Shown: positions 1 through 11,254, numbered from the stretch's first letter. The stretch is 64,000 nucleotides of DNA from Aurantiochytrium sp. KH105 (GCA_003116975.1 BGKB01000058.1:306138-370137), one strand, 5' to 3'. The notes: generated by a model from the sequence alone, not told the origin. A program made the numbers and translations.

Positions 1-2
1 TT

Positions 3-3000
3 GATATTAGCGGATTCACACGCATGGGCATCACGCTGCGAGACAAACTTAGCCCCGTCACCGCCGTCGAGCGCTTCTCACGGAACGCAGTCGACATCAT
101 CACATCGTGGACAAGCATCGTCGAGCGCTACGGAGGCGACGTCGTCAAATACGCTGGCGATGCCCTTCTGTGCACCTGGCTCGTCCCCTCCGCCGAGGAT
201 CGCAGAGCCGCCGAGTTCGCGCGGTCCAAAGCGCAGCGCCTCGCCGAATCGGAAGGCCGCGCCGCGAGCCTTCAGAGCGACCCGGAGCAAGCCGCAACCT
301 TGGAACAGCTCATGCGGCTCGCCAATCGCGCCGCCCTCGACATGCTCAAGCACCCGCAAAACGAAAATCTCAAAATTACCTTGCACGGAGGCATTGGCGT
401 GGGCACCTTACAAAACATTTTCCTTTGCGACGGCACTGGCAGTCTCCGGTGGAATCTCGTCACCGGTCAGGCCGTCAACGACGCCTCTGCGCTCATGGAA
501 ATCTCGGCACGCGGCGAAGTCTCCGTCGCCAACGACGCTGCCTTTGCAGAAAACGGCGAGTGCTGGACTATTACTGCTCAATCCGTGCACTCAAAGGACG
601 TCATGCACTTTGCGCAAAGCCCAGAGGACTACTCGAGCCTTCGTCCGCAGTCTTTTATGCCAATCTTCTTTGGTGCCTCCCCCGTCGCCCCGCCAAGCCT
701 CCCCATGCGCCCCCGCGGCACCCGGGCGCGTCACATTCCCAAGGAAATCAACGCCACGCTGGCCCACAACCGTGCCGTCGCGGTCTCGGCTGCGGTCGCT
801 GCCGCCGTGCAGCGAGGACCCAGCCTGGACCCGCGCGCCGTGCGCGCCTTCATTCCGCTGGCCCTCAGAGGTCGCATCAATCGCTACGCCTTCCAAGGAG
901 GCGAGCTCCGCTGGTGCGCCACCATGTTTGTTTCTATTCCAGATGTCAAGGTTGGCCCCGAGCAGGACGAGGTGGGAGACCTCGTCGGTCTCCACAATTT
1001 CAACGACATCTTCCTCAACGTCTCTCGTCTCATCCACAACTCGAACGGCGAGGTGCGTGATCTCTTGTATGACGACAAGGGCATCGTCTTTATTGCCGTC
1101 TTTGGCGCCTACCGCCGTCTGGAAAACAGCGAGCTCTGGCTCATGCGCGCAGCTCGAGCAATTCGCCGCCAGATTCCCAAGTGCGCAATTGGGGCCGCCG
1201 CCGGCTTGTGCTTCGCCGGTCTTTGCGGATCGAACCGTCGACACGACTTCATGGTCATGGGCAGCTCAGTCAACGAGGCTGCCCGCCTCATGGGAGGGGC
1301 GGTCGGCCGGAGCAGCGAGACCGAAGGCTGCATCATCGTTGATGATAAAATCCATGACAGCACGGACCGCTATTATGTCTACGAAACCTGCGTCGTGCAC
1401 AAAGAAAAGGCGACCTACACGGAAAAATTTGTGGGCAATATTCTCAGAAAAAGGCGCCACAACACGCGTCGCGGAACCCTGACCGACATGCCTCACTCAA
1501 CGCAGGTCGGTCGCTCGGTGTGCGAAGGCCTTATTCAGAACTTTGTCGAAATCAACTCGGATTCCTTGGCGCTCATGACCATTGAAGGCGGCCCGGGACT
1601 AGGCAAGACAACAATGGCCAACTGGATGCGGAAAACGTTGCAGTACCCGCTTCTCTTCACCCATGCCAACGCCGGGACCATGGACGAGCCTTTTGCTGCC
1701 TTGCGTCGCCTTGTTGAGCGGGCCCTCGAAATCAATCGAGACATGGAAAACTCTGGCGATCTCTTCGCACGCCTCGACGAGATCGAAGCCGACTTTGATA
1801 TTTCCAGAGAGCGACTCGCTTTCCTTCTCCCCTTTGTTGCACGAGCGATCGGGGTGGAGGACGAAGCGGACGCTGCCGAAGGCGACGCGACCGCCGCCAC
1901 CAACAACGCCAAGGCGAAGTCCAGGGGCACGCTGCGGCGCACATCGAGTTGGGCAAGCTTCTCCAGTCTTCAGAGCAACAACAACATTGACATGGAGGAC
2001 CTGCATCGCGTTTACGAGCTCTTGTTGGATGTGTTTCGCATCATGCGAGGCGAGGAAAAGACTCTGCTCGTCATCATCGAGGACGCCGTATGGCTCGACC
2101 CGGCCTCACGGCGTCTCCTCCTGGAAATGTGCGAGCGCAAGGACGAAACCGGTAGCCTGGTTCTGGCCATGACCTTTCGCTCGGACTCTGATGCGGACAA
2201 AGTCTCTGGCGAGTGGCAGGCTTGCGTTGCTGAAATGTGCAAGGCTGTGGGCAAACAGACCAAGATCAAACTCGAACCGTTTTCGCGCGATGCGACACGG
2301 GCGCTGATCACGCAGATCCTGGAACAGCGCGGCCTGGAACCCAGCATCGGGCCCTTGCGGCGCGCCTCGGTCTTCATGACGAAGTCCAGCTCCCCCTCCA
2401 CGAGCAAGATCTTTAGCATTCACGACGACGTCGCTGATTTGGTGTACCGCAAGACCGAGGGCAACCCAGGTGCCATTGTGGAAAAAACAAACATGCTTTT
2501 TGACAAGGCTTGTGTGACGTTGAACAAAAATCGAGAGGTCGTCTTTAGCTCTGAAAAGAAGCGCGAACTCGCGGAGCAGAGCTCGGCCCAATCTGTGCTG
2601 GAGCTCTTTCTCGACCGCTTTGATCAGCTCGATGAGGAGGAACAGGCGGTTATCAAGGTCGCGGCCTGCATTGGAATGGCGCAAGGCCATTCGGATGCCA
2701 TTCAATTTGATTCCAAGGTTGTACGCCGAATTTTCGAAGTAGAGGCTCGCAGCAATCCTCGACGCGCGCTCGGAAGGCAGCAAATCGAACTCATCCTTAC
2801 GGAGCTTGCAAAAAAGGGATTTTTGCAGCACAAGGAAGAAGCAAGATCGCGAAAGTCGAAGCGACGAATGTGGGAATTCGTATCGCCTTCAGCTTTGCGA
2901 GCCGTCTTAGACATCGTTCCTCATGACCGTCGTCGTAAAATCCAGATGCTTGTCGAAAAGAACGAGCGCACGACATACCCTTATGAGCCAATCCCGTACG

Positions 3001-3038
3001 ACCCCATTGAACGCCTCGATGCAGCTGGTCTTTCCTAG
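3..3038 (+). CDS. Soluble adenylyl cyclase (ADCY10-like), 5' end cut by window
   Basis: Makes cAMP from ATP; family members are cytosolic or ciliary and sense bicarbonate and calcium. The frame is open from base 3 and begins with DISGFT, the first metal-binding loop of class III cyclases, so the true start lies upstream and the ATG at 24 is internal. Counting from base 3, the metal-binding Asp residues are D1 and D53 (in KYAGDALL), a 52-residue spacing equal to my recollection of human sAC (D47/D99). A second, more degenerate cyclase domain spans about 305-475 (DDKGIVFIAVFG). An AAA/NACHT-like ATPase follows, with Walker A GGPGLGKT at 529-536 and Walker B LLVIIEDAVWLD near 688. About 1011 residues are visible, and the long C-terminal region of animal sAC is much reduced. 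It converges on the GPCR gene 268 bp downstream. Family assignment is strong; substrate specificity is inferred. Confidence 0.85.
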   Translation, partial: DISGFTRMGITLRDKLSPVTAVERFSRNAVDIITSWTSIVERYGGDVVKYAGDALLCTWLVPSAEDRRAAEFARSKAQRLAESEGRAASLQSDPEQAATLEQLMRLANRAALDMLKHPQNENLKITLHGGIGVGTLQNIFLCDGTGSLRWNLVTGQAVNDASALMEISARGEVSVANDAAFAENGECWTITAQSVHSKDVMHFAQSPEDYSSLRPQSFMPIFFGASPVAPPSLPMRPRGTRARHIPKEINATLAHNRAVAVSAAVAAAVQRGPSLDPRAVRAFIPLALRGRINRYAFQGGELRWCATMFVSIPDVKVGPEQDEVGDLVGLHNFNDIFLNVSRLIHNSNGEVRDLLYDDKGIVFIAVFGAYRRLENSELWLMRAARAIRRQIPKCAIGAAAGLCFAGLCGSNRRHDFMVMGSSVNEAARLMGGAVGRSSETEGCIIVDDKIHDSTDRYYVYETCVVHKEKATYTEKFVGNILRKRRHNTRRGTLTDMPHSTQVGRSVCEGLIQNFVEINSDSLALMTIEGGPGLGKTTMANWMRKTLQYPLLFTHANAGTMDEPFAALRRLVERALEINRDMENSGDLFARLDEIEADFDISRERLAFLLPFVARAIGVEDEADAAEGDATAATNNAKAKSRGTLRRTSSWASFSSLQSNNNIDMEDLHRVYELLLDVFRIMRGEEKTLLVIIEDAVWLDPASRRLLLEMCERKDETGSLVLAMTFRSDSDADKVSGEWQACVAEMCKAVGKQTKIKLEPFSRDATRALITQILEQRGLEPSIGPLRRASVFMTKSSSPSTSKIFSIHDDVADLVYRKTEGNPGAIVEKTNMLFDKACVTLNKNREVVFSSEKKRELAEQSSAQSVLELFLDRFDQLDEEEQAVIKVAACIGMAQGHSDAIQFDSKVVRRIFEVEARSNPRRALGRQQIELILTELAKKGFLQHKEEARSRKSKRRMWEFVSPSALRAVLDIVPHDRRRKIQMLVEKNERTTYPYEPIPYDPIERLDAAGLS

Positions 3039-3305
3039 ATTCATGTTTCCAACCGAAATGCGTGGCTGGGCGCACCACATCTATTTCCAAAAATCTCCCC
3101 GCATCGTCTCCTGGGGTTGGTTTTCTTCCCCTTTTTCTTCCCTTTGCCGGGGATGATTATTGATTGAACAGTATAGTTACGCTGATTATATACTCACGTT
3201 TCTTTGGGGGTGCGATTTGGGGCACCACGAGGAGAAGTAAGCTGAGTGCACGTGTCTCTTGGTCTTTTTTTTCGGGCTTATTCAGCAAAAGTGCTTTACT
3301 CGGGC

Positions 3306-6206
3306 TTAGGCAAGGTCCATGCTGAGGCTCTTCGACAGCTCGGCCTCATTCCCCGCACTTGCAGCAGCGACGCGGGCGCCAGAGGCACTCGCGTTCTTGG
3401 GTTCACGTTTCTTGTCCCCTTCGTCATCTTCATCGTCCTCGTCCTCATCGTCGCCATCATTCTCCTCGACGGAAAGACCCGTGTCTCCTCCCGTCGTCAT
3501 TGGGCCTTCTCCCGGGAGGGTAGCGGCGCGCGAGCGTGACTTTTTCGTTGCTGGTGGTGGAAGCGCGGTGAGATCGTCCGTGGTTCGCATATCCTGCGTG
3601 ATATCGCCCGTCAAGTTGGTCATGTCGCCCGTCTGAGTGCCTGTGCGTGGCGCCGTCGTGGCTCCCGGAGCCGACGTCTGCCGTGACCCGCTGCCAATCT
3701 TTTTCTTCACCGCACGAGACACGCTCGCGAACTCGGGGGCCGTCACAAAGTAAACCTTGGGGCCGATTACGAGCAAGATGAGAATCAACGAGGTGAAGAC
3801 CAGCGTTGAAGAAATGAGAAAGGTCTGCGACTTGACCTCAAGCGGCAGTCCCGCAACGAGAATCATCGTCAGGAAAATGATCATGGTCGTGACGTAGCTC
3901 GCCATCATGATACTGCGACTCTCCATGTACTTTGCATCACTGTTGCGGCCCTGGTACGAAAGAAAAGTAGTGTAAAGCAAAATCAAGACCACATAGACGA
4001 CCCCAAGGACGGGAAAAACAATGTACTCGTTGTGGCTATCTGCGTTGCTCCCTCCAAAGTAAACGCACACATTGGCGCTAAAGGTCACATGCAGGCCTGT
4101 AATCTGGTACAGGTGCACATCTGCATTTGTCAGCGACGCCTCCATGGCCTGCGGTGCGTCCACCGCGAACCACACAATCAGCAGCAATGTCATGCCGAAC
4201 ATGATGCCCATCAAAATTTTGAACATGAAGAAGGCCGAGATGGAGATGCGACGCATTGTCGAGTTGTTCCAAATCCGCCAGATACGGTACACCTTGACTG
4301 TGAGCGATCCGACCAAGAGCGTGAGGCTTAGCGCCAAGTTGGCAATTCGAGTACGGCACTTGTTGGTTTGATTCGGTCCGAGGAACGACATGGCAGCCAC
4401 GTTGCACCAAATGCCCGCAAAGCACATGAGCACCAGGAACTCGCGCTGCCCAGCCTTCATGGCCACGCTAGAGTAGTGACGGAGGACAACAAAGAGAAAG
4501 ATGTAGCAAATGATGGCGCCGATGCTCGAAAGCGAAATTAGAATCCGGCCTGTCAGAGACTTGTACGGCACGTACGGACATTGCAGAGATCCTGTTGTAG
4601 GGAGCTCGATTTGGGCAAACGTGTTGTCGCACGCGCATGGCTCGTTCGGGTCAGGGCATTGTCTCCCTTCGCGGTCTGCCCAAAAGTAGATGACCTCACG
4701 AGAGTCGTCTTCGCAAGAGGTTGCTACCGCTTGCACAAAGCCAACCATGGTGCAGTTGCTTGGTTCTGCACCAAAAATGAGCGAAGACGTGAGCTCACCC
4801 GTTTTTTCAGCGGGCGGGTAGAGATTTCGCACGCTCAGCTCAACGTTTGTCTCATCCTCATCAAGAATTGTGATGTCAGCCTGTACGAGAGTCATCTCAT
4901 ACTCGGCTTGGCCATTCGCATTAAACTTGATGGTGCCACCGGGAATGATGCTGTTTGTAAAGGAGGTCTTCTGCATGTAGCTCCGAACAGACTTTGTTGA
5001 CGCCGAGTTCGCATTCTCCAGACTTTGCACGAGAACGCGTGCCGACTCGTACGCGAGTGCTGCGTACCATTCAACTGCAAGCTGGTTTTCGGGCAGCGTA
5101 AACATGGTGGTCGAAGCTGCGCCGCCGCTTGTCGAGCTGGCGTCCTCCTCGAAAGCCTCGTCTGCCCAGGCATACGCCTCGAAGAGTCTCCATCGCTGGG
5201 CCCAGTTGCGCGAGATTTCAGGCTTTTGGGACACACTCCACCACAAAGCCGCCACGAGATCTTGCACAAAAGCTGGATGTTCGAGCTCATGGATGTCCTC
5301 AATGTCCACGCCTCTCGCGCCGAATGTTGCAAAATCAAACTTGACGTTTGTTGTGGAAAAGGTGTCGAGGAGTATGCGGAACTCGGTCGAGTGGGTGTCT
5401 GCCATGAGGGCGTGGCAGCGCGAAGAATTCCGAGTCGTGTTGCGGGCAATCTCCATATCCGTTTCAAGGTGCTTAAAGACATCCTCATCCGTGGTGTCGA
5501 TCGGGTACGGAAAATTGGTCGCGTAGTATAGGTGAAAGTAGTCTGGATATAAAAGGGTGTAGCGCGACACCTCTTCGCGAAAAGCATCACCGTGCGTCCC
5601 GTTTTCCCACACGAGAGCAATATCACACGGCTTGGCGAGGACACCATTGTCCATCGAGGTCTTCATGAATTCAAGGACAGTGTCCGTGAGGAACTCGACT
5701 GGAGATAGCAGGCCAAACGCCCATTTGCCGTCATTCTTTCCGTAAAGTGGATTTTCCGAGCTCGTTTCGTACATGGCCGCAGTTGCGCCGCCGCCGTTCA
5801 CATAGGGCACGTTGTGCTTATTGGCAACTTCGATTTGGGTTGTGATACGGGTGGAGCTGTAGCCGCCGAGCACAAAGACGTCGTCATCCCACTTGAGGAT
5901 CTCCGTCAAGTTTCCATCCAGATTTGCAGCTCCTTTCTCCGCATCCGATTCGCTGTCAACGAGGACCAGCCGGGTGCTGTCCAGAGACAATGTCTCCCCA
6001 TCCCAGTTTACCTCGTGACCAATCTCGTCAAAGTACATTGCGTATCCGTGCTTGTAGTATAACCCAATGTGGCTCGCTGACCCTGTCAGCGGCAGGACCT
6101 GCACAATGTGCAAGGCTTCGATTTGAGGCGCTTGGCTCGACGCCAGGAGCAGGGCCAGAGCCGCCATGGCCATTTTAGGGCCTGCCTTGCATCCTTGCGC
6201 AGCCAT
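3306..6206 (-). CDS. Class C G-protein-coupled receptor, GABA-B-like
   Basis: A plasma-membrane receptor of 966 aa. A signal peptide covers about 1-32 (alternative start at M12, MAMAALALLL). A periplasmic-binding-protein-type ligand domain runs to about 500; its start, VLPLTGSASHIGLYYKHGY, is typical of the ANF/GABA-B class. A short Cys-containing linker (CPDPNEPCACDN) leads into seven hydrophobic segments at about 553-819, including FMFKILMGIMFGMTLLLIVW. Lengths and order match GABA-B-type rather than glutamate-type receptors, because no long nine-Cys domain is seen. The C-tail (820-966) is polar, with TPR-poor basic and Ser/Thr stretches and an acidic run near 912-936. Such receptors are expanded in several protists. 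The ligand is unknown and GABA is not implied. The neighbouring cyclase is suggestive only. Confidence 0.85.
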   Translation of the reverse strand: MAAQGCKAGPKMAMAALALLLASSQAPQIEALHIVQVLPLTGSASHIGLYYKHGYAMYFDEIGHEVNWDGETLSLDSTRLVLVDSESDAEKGAANLDGNLTEILKWDDDVFVLGGYSSTRITTQIEVANKHNVPYVNGGGATAAMYETSSENPLYGKNDGKWAFGLLSPVEFLTDTVLEFMKTSMDNGVLAKPCDIALVWENGTHGDAFREEVSRYTLLYPDYFHLYYATNFPYPIDTTDEDVFKHLETDMEIARNTTRNSSRCHALMADTHSTEFRILLDTFSTTNVKFDFATFGARGVDIEDIHELEHPAFVQDLVAALWWSVSQKPEISRNWAQRWRLFEAYAWADEAFEEDASSTSGGAASTTMFTLPENQLAVEWYAALAYESARVLVQSLENANSASTKSVRSYMQKTSFTNSIIPGGTIKFNANGQAEYEMTLVQADITILDEDETNVELSVRNLYPPAEKTGELTSSLIFGAEPSNCTMVGFVQAVATSCEDDSREVIYFWADREGRQCPDPNEPCACDNTFAQIELPTTGSLQCPYVPYKSLTGRILISLSSIGAIICYIFLFVVLRHYSSVAMKAGQREFLVLMCFAGIWCNVAAMSFLGPNQTNKCRTRIANLALSLTLLVGSLTVKVYRIWRIWNNSTMRRISISAFFMFKILMGIMFGMTLLLIVWFAVDAPQAMEASLTNADVHLYQITGLHVTFSANVCVYFGGSNADSHNEYIVFPVLGVVYVVLILLYTTFLSYQGRNSDAKYMESRSIMMASYVTTMIIFLTMILVAGLPLEVKSQTFLISSTLVFTSLILILLVIGPKVYFVTAPEFASVSRAVKKKIGSGSRQTSAPGATTAPRTGTQTGDMTNLTGDITQDMRTTDDLTALPPPATKKSRSRAATLPGEGPMTTGGDTGLSVEENDGDDEDEDDEDDEGDKKREPKNASASGARVAAASAGNEAELSKSLSMDLA

Positions 6207-7140
6207 TATCGCACCTTATCCAAAATGAACCTGCGCGGTGCCTCCTTTTGCCGCCAGTCACAGACAGGCCTTGGCGTGATCCCTTTTTGCTGCAAGTTCA
6301 TCACGTCTTCGTCAGCGCACGTGATTCGGCACGAGACAGTCCACTGTCGCTCTTAGCCTCCGTGTTGTATCCATCTATCTTTGGCGGCCAGTCGCTTGCT
6401 GCTTCTGCTCGCAGTGCTGGCCCAAAGGCGGACCATCCCAAGGCGAGGCGCATTTTCAGTATTTTTATTGCGCCACCTTTTTCACGTGGTGCCAACCCGA
6501 AGCGACCTGACTCGAGCAAGCGCAGCGATCCAATACGCCCGCAATGCACCTGCTACTGCCGCTGCCGCCGCTGCTGCTGCCTGCGCCGCCTTCCATTTTC
6601 TTCGTCCCTCAATCGACTGCCGGGGCGCAGTCGCGCTTCTTCGACCTTACTAGCTCGATCGATCGCAGGGATGGGCCCAGTCAGAGTCTGTGGTGGGCAG
6701 AAAAGAAGAGTCCCAAGTTGCCAAACTTGGGACAACGCCGGGTCCCGGCTCCCGGCCGCCACGAGCGGCCTCGACGCTTTTGGCCGCCCAAGACGAGCAC
6801 AGCGCCGGCAAGCGGCACCGATACCGGCAGTGGCGGGCGAGTCCCTGCTGCTCGCTGTCTCCTCCTTCTCCCCCTCATCGACTCGACAGTCTGCGCTTCG
6901 CTTTAGGCGCTGTCTCGCTGGATGTTCATTTTGGATTGAGCTGTGTGGCAAAGGGAGGGCCAGATTCGGGGTATGCATGAACGGATGACGAACGTGGAAG
7001 TGAATGCAAAGGGATGCATCATCATAAGTCCAAGAGTTCCACTTGCCAGCCCGACCTTTTATTCGTTCGTTCGACTCGACCTATACCTTTGCTAGAGTTT
7101 TTATGGGCGAGGCGGGCGGAAAAAACCAGAGGGAGGGCGG

Positions 7141-7170
7141 TTGGTCGGTCGGTCGGTTGGTTGGTCGGGT
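7141..7170. repeat. GGTC/GGTT tetranucleotide tract
   Basis: About seven units of GGTC or GGTT in tandem. The same unit recurs at 12361-12392 and near 46313-46341. Confidence 0.8.
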
Positions 7171-7234
7171 CAGCACGACCCTGCAAAGGATCTGCGCGGA
7201 TGAGCCCTCGGCATCCTATTTCGTGCCGGACATC

Positions 7235-7319
7235 GTCCGCGTTCGCGTCCGCGTCCGCGTCCACGTCCACGTCCACGTCCACGTCCGCGTCCACGTCCAC
7301 GTCCGCATCCACATTCACG
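7235..7319. repeat. Hexanucleotide minisatellite, unit GTCCRC
   Basis: About 14 tandem units, mostly GTCCAC or GTCCGC, decaying at the 3' end (GCATCCACATTCACG). It is noncoding here, although it would read as an Asp/Val repeat on the minus strand. Confidence 0.85.
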
Positions 7320-7331
7320 TTGTTTGGACCA

Positions 7332-7443
7332 AGCAGAGCAGAGTTAAGCAGAGCTAGGCAGAGATTAGTAGAGCTGAGCTAAACAGAGCTTAGTAGAGCA
7401 GACTTAAGCAGAGCTTAGTTGAGCAGAGTTTTTAGCAGAGCTG
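7332..7443. repeat. Degenerate AGCAGAG-based repeat
   Basis: About ten imperfect units of roughly 10-12 bp built on AGCAGAG with TTAG/TTAAG spacers, directly after the GTCCRC minisatellite. Confidence 0.75.
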
Positions 7444-8077
7444 ACCGGCACGAGCAGAGCTGGCCAGCCATAGTGGCAAGAAGGTCTGCCATGGCCATCG
7501 TCGTCACAATTATTGTCTTTTTCACCAACATTTCTGAGACAGCTTGTCGATGCTCGCTCGGCCTTGCATCGTAGGACTTGGAAACCTGCCATTGCCGCTG
7601 CCAGTACACCCACCCGACCTCCTCCCGATGTTGTTGTTGCTGCTGCAGCAGCCACTGCTGCCTCTCCAACGCCCTACCATGCCGAATCCGAGCCCAACAC
7701 GCCTCATTTTCGACCAAACTCGCGCGCGCAACGCAATCTTCTGCTTGAGCAGGCTTTCGATCTCGCTTGATGCCCCAGCTTCTCCTCCTCCTCCGCCTCG
7801 CTCCGCGCAGCCGCGAGGCATGCGCGACAGGGTCTCCTCCCTGCGGTCGAGGGCAGAAGAGAGGCGCGCCGGGTCAACTTCTACCACCGAGACCCCCGCC
7901 TCCTTGCTCCCTCCTGCTTTGCGCGGTGGTTAGGTGCGCCGGCCCGGCGCCGCGGGACCGCGACGAGAGCGCGACAGACCCGACTCGCGCGCGGCAGCAC
8001 GCTCGCTCCCCGCGCGCGGCCGCGGCGCGAGCCAGGCCGCGGCGCGCGGCGGCGGCCGGGGCGGCCAGCGAGCGGAG

Positions 8078-8345
8078 ATGGCGCGCACGCAGAGCCGCCC
8101 GCGGCAGCGGCAGCGGCGGCGGCGCGAGCGGCGCGAGATGCAGACGCCCGCGCCGCCCGCGCTGCACGGCGAACTCCACGAAGAGCAGCTCGATGCTCTG
8201 CGAGCGCCCGTGGAGATCGAGGCGGCCACGGACGAGAGACTCCGCGCGTCGACTCAGAGTAACTCTCTTCTGGACGACTTTGACGATGAAGAGTACGTGG
8301 ACGATGGCGACGACGATGACGACGACGACGATGACGACGACGACG

Positions 8346-8388
<43 letters not shown>

Positions 8389-11092
8389 CGACGACGATGA
8401 TGACGATGACGATGCCGACAACGATGAGGATGGTGAGGAGGATGAGGATGACAACGAAGGCAGCAGAGCAAAAGCCCCAACACGTCAAAGCAATAGGCGC
8501 AAGACCAAGAGCAAAAAAAGGAAGGCTGCCGGTCGAAAACGAAACGAATTTCCTCGCACGCGTTCTACGATTTCGCCAAACGCGTCGCAAGCACATACAC
8601 CATCCACCGGCGATGACGCAGATCTCATCTACCGTCGCACGCGAGCGAACTTCTCCCTGCTCGACAAGAACTTGGATGACCTCGGCGTCAACGATGTAAT
8701 GCTTGAACAACTGCTCGAGGGTCTCATCGAAGATGAAAATGAGAACGACGATGACCAAACGCTTTACAATCGATTCGTGAGAGAAACACTCCGTGCAACC
8801 GCGCAAGAGCCTGCGCCTACTCCTCGGGCCTCGGGCACCACTGTGGCGGTGCCGAACTCTTTCGGAAAGATGCCTTCCGCGGCTTTGCCGACCTCTGATG
8901 ATATCGAATTGAGCCAAAACCTTGAAGGCACAATAACAAACAGCCTGGGTGATGTCTCCTCTTCGGACCAAACAAGAGAGATCGAGACGATGCATCTGGT
9001 CCACGACAATTCTATTAATACAAACGCCAATGTCGAAGAAAGCGCAATGGAGTTTGAAAATGGCGATATTGATGATGACGACGACGATGATGATGATGAT
9101 GAATATGTCCCGACAGTGCTGCAAACACCACAGCGGTCGTCTTCACGTAAGAGAAAGAGGGTTCCAGGGTCCACCATTGCGTCCCGCACACGAGCGCACC
9201 TGTCACTCGCGGACAAGCAGTTTGAGGATGTGGGCGCCGATGATATTATGTTAGCCAAATTGGAGGCGAGCCGCATTCTTGGCGACGACGCCCTCGAGCA
9301 GGACAACGCTTCCACCGGGGTTGTCGACGAAAGTCGCGCGCTTTACATGCAATTCTTGCGTGAAACACTAGCCCGAGAAACCACACAAACGCAACCGACG
9401 GGTACAGGAAACACTGGCGCAGCGGAAACCCATGGGCCACCGGTTGCTGCTCAATCTCAGGTGGCGTCTTCGTCGTCTTCGTCGTCGTCTTCGTCGTCTT
9501 CGTCGTCGTCTTCGTCGTCTTCGTCGTCATCTTCGTCGTTGTTGTCATCAAGGGGTACTGCGCTCGAACGTCGAGCGACTGAGGATTCACAGCTCGATCG
9601 TACCCTTGCGTCCTCTGTCACTAGGTCGGCGCCGCAGTTCCATGCAAAAGACGCCGAGACGACGGACCCAAGACATGCTCGAGAAACCAGTTTACCCAAT
9701 TCATCATTGCTGGATATAAGTGTCGACTCGTCCTCGCTTTCCTCCTCGTTTCTTGATTCGTCAAGCCCCAAGAGTGCGGTTGGAAGGAGGGGACGTTCGC
9801 GGACGATTGCCGACCTATCCATCGACGATGCAAGTTCTTCGCGACCACGGTCATCCTTTCAACCTCCTTTGCCCCCGACGTTGAATCAAAGCTTTGAGAG
9901 TGCAGAGGTGTCAATTGGCCGACCGCAAAGGCAGGTTGTTGACTCTTCGTTGCTCGAAATGAATGACTCATTGCATTCGTTCATGAGTGGTGTATCGCTT
10001 CCTTCCATGACTTCAAATGGTAGCGAGCATCCATTAGATCAAGAAAAGGAGGATCACACGCCAACGGAGAGCTTGCGGCACTCACAAGAGACACAGAGCA
10101 CGCCACTGACGTCAGCAGCAAAAGGACCCTTTACGCCAGCATTGTCTGCGCGGCTCCACGATCTGTTGCGTGTTCAACGAGCGCTTGTGGCCCGACTCGG
10201 CGAGCAGCGTCTCAATGCAAGCGCGGCGAAACTTGCATCCCCGGTGGGCCTGCGCGCTCCAGAGGTGAGCTCCGAGGCCGCAATTCTGCGAGAACTCCGA
10301 CAAGCCGAAATAGACGCGCCGAAACTTTGGAGCAAACTCGAGGGCGGCAAACTCTTTGACGTCTTTGACAAAGGAAAAATCATTGCAACCCACAGTCGTG
10401 CGCGAAACGGACGGCTGCTATTCACGCCGAGCGAGGATGAGCTGCTTGCGAGAGGCATCGAACGGTTCGGCCGAAACGCATGGGAAGAGATTGTGCGCAC
10501 ATATCTGGTGGGCAAGAAGAGTTTTCAGGTTGATCATCGCGTCCATAATCATCAGAAAAGACAGCGCATGCAATCGCAAGCTCCACGTTGCAACAGCGAA
10601 CAAGAAAACACCGGCGCCGCTGCAGTAGATGCTGCTTTTCGCGCCGACCCGACGCCTTGCGACAATCCCGTCATGGCCATCAAATTGGCGCGCAAGGAGA
10701 AGGAGGCGGCCGACTGGCTGACGCGTGCGGACATGGACCGTTTTGCGACAGGCCTTGCTCTTGTCGGCGAGGACTTTGATAGGCTTTCGGGGCGATACAT
10801 GCCTCACATTGGGCCCCAGGTACTTTCTGAAGTGTACCGAAGTCTGGTGCAACGCATCCCTGAGACCGCAGCGCTCATGCGTTTTATTGGTTCTGATCTC
10901 GACACTTCGCCTTGGACGCCGTCGGATGATCGTATCATTCTCGTAGACACGAATGGGAAAAAGCCCGCGCGCAGTGACCGCGTCTGGACAACTATTAAGC
11001 AAAAATTGATGCGCAAGCGGCGTCTGAGGGAGATTCAAGCGCGATTTCGCATTTTGCGCGTCATCTTTCACATCAAGTCATCATCCCTGTAA
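8078..11092 (+). CDS. GON4L-like SANT/Myb nuclear protein with Asp and Ser tracts
   Basis: Probably a chromatin or transcription factor. The ATG at 8078 (MARTQSRPRQ) is the first in this frame after the stop at 7931, giving 1004 aa. A SANT/Myb-like domain lies at about 775-831: FTPSEDELLARGIERFG, then a helix ending in HRVHNHQKRQR, resembling the GON4L/YARP type. Upstream are an Asp run (about 77-113), a basic NLS-like stretch (KSKKRKAAGRKR), a second Asp run (about 329-342), another basic stretch (SRKRKR) and a 25-residue Ser run (about 463-489). Two blocks at about 185-240 and 368-430 are internal repeats (RTRANFSLLDK versus RTRAHLSLADK, each ending in a F-x-RETL motif). A nuclear role is inferred; the GON4L link rests on the SANT region only. 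Confidence 0.75.
8308..8415 (+). repeat. GAC/GAT trinucleotide run encoding poly-Asp
   Basis: About 36 consecutive GAY codons interrupted by one Gly codon, inside the GON4L-like gene. Mixed GAC and GAT suggest an old or selected tract rather than a fresh expansion. Confidence 0.9.
9466..9546 (+). repeat. TCG/TCT/TCA run encoding poly-Ser
   Basis: About 25 Ser codons in tandem (mainly TCG TCT), followed by LL-SS, in the same gene. Confidence 0.9.
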
Positions 11093-11254
11093 ACAGAAAC
11101 AACAAAGTAGCCTAAATGAGATCAATTCGGAAACAGGACATCGCCTTTACATTCATGTGCTGTGCTGCTGAGCCCTATTTGTCCAAAAGATAAAAGCACG
11201 GGGTAAAGCTTGTGTGAGTTGAGCCTTCTTTTCACTTTTGACGCGAAATCTGTT

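Larger units (their letters stand above)
6207..8077. other. Intergenic spacer, divergent between GPCR and GON4L-like genes
   Basis: There is no convincing gene in this 1.9 kb. It holds the 5' leaders of both flanking genes and three short-unit repeats annotated separately. Many small ORFs occur in all frames, none with recognisable motifs. Confidence 0.5.

Noticed and set aside
7022-7318. Minus-strand Asp/Val-repeat ORF over the GTCCRC minisatellite
   Set aside because: It is purely repeat-derived, with no conserved sequence on either side.
8254-8454. Minus-strand poly-Ser and other reading frames of the Asp-codon tract
   Set aside because: Homopolymer frames arise automatically from a GAY repeat; the Asp frame continues into the conserved SANT domain.
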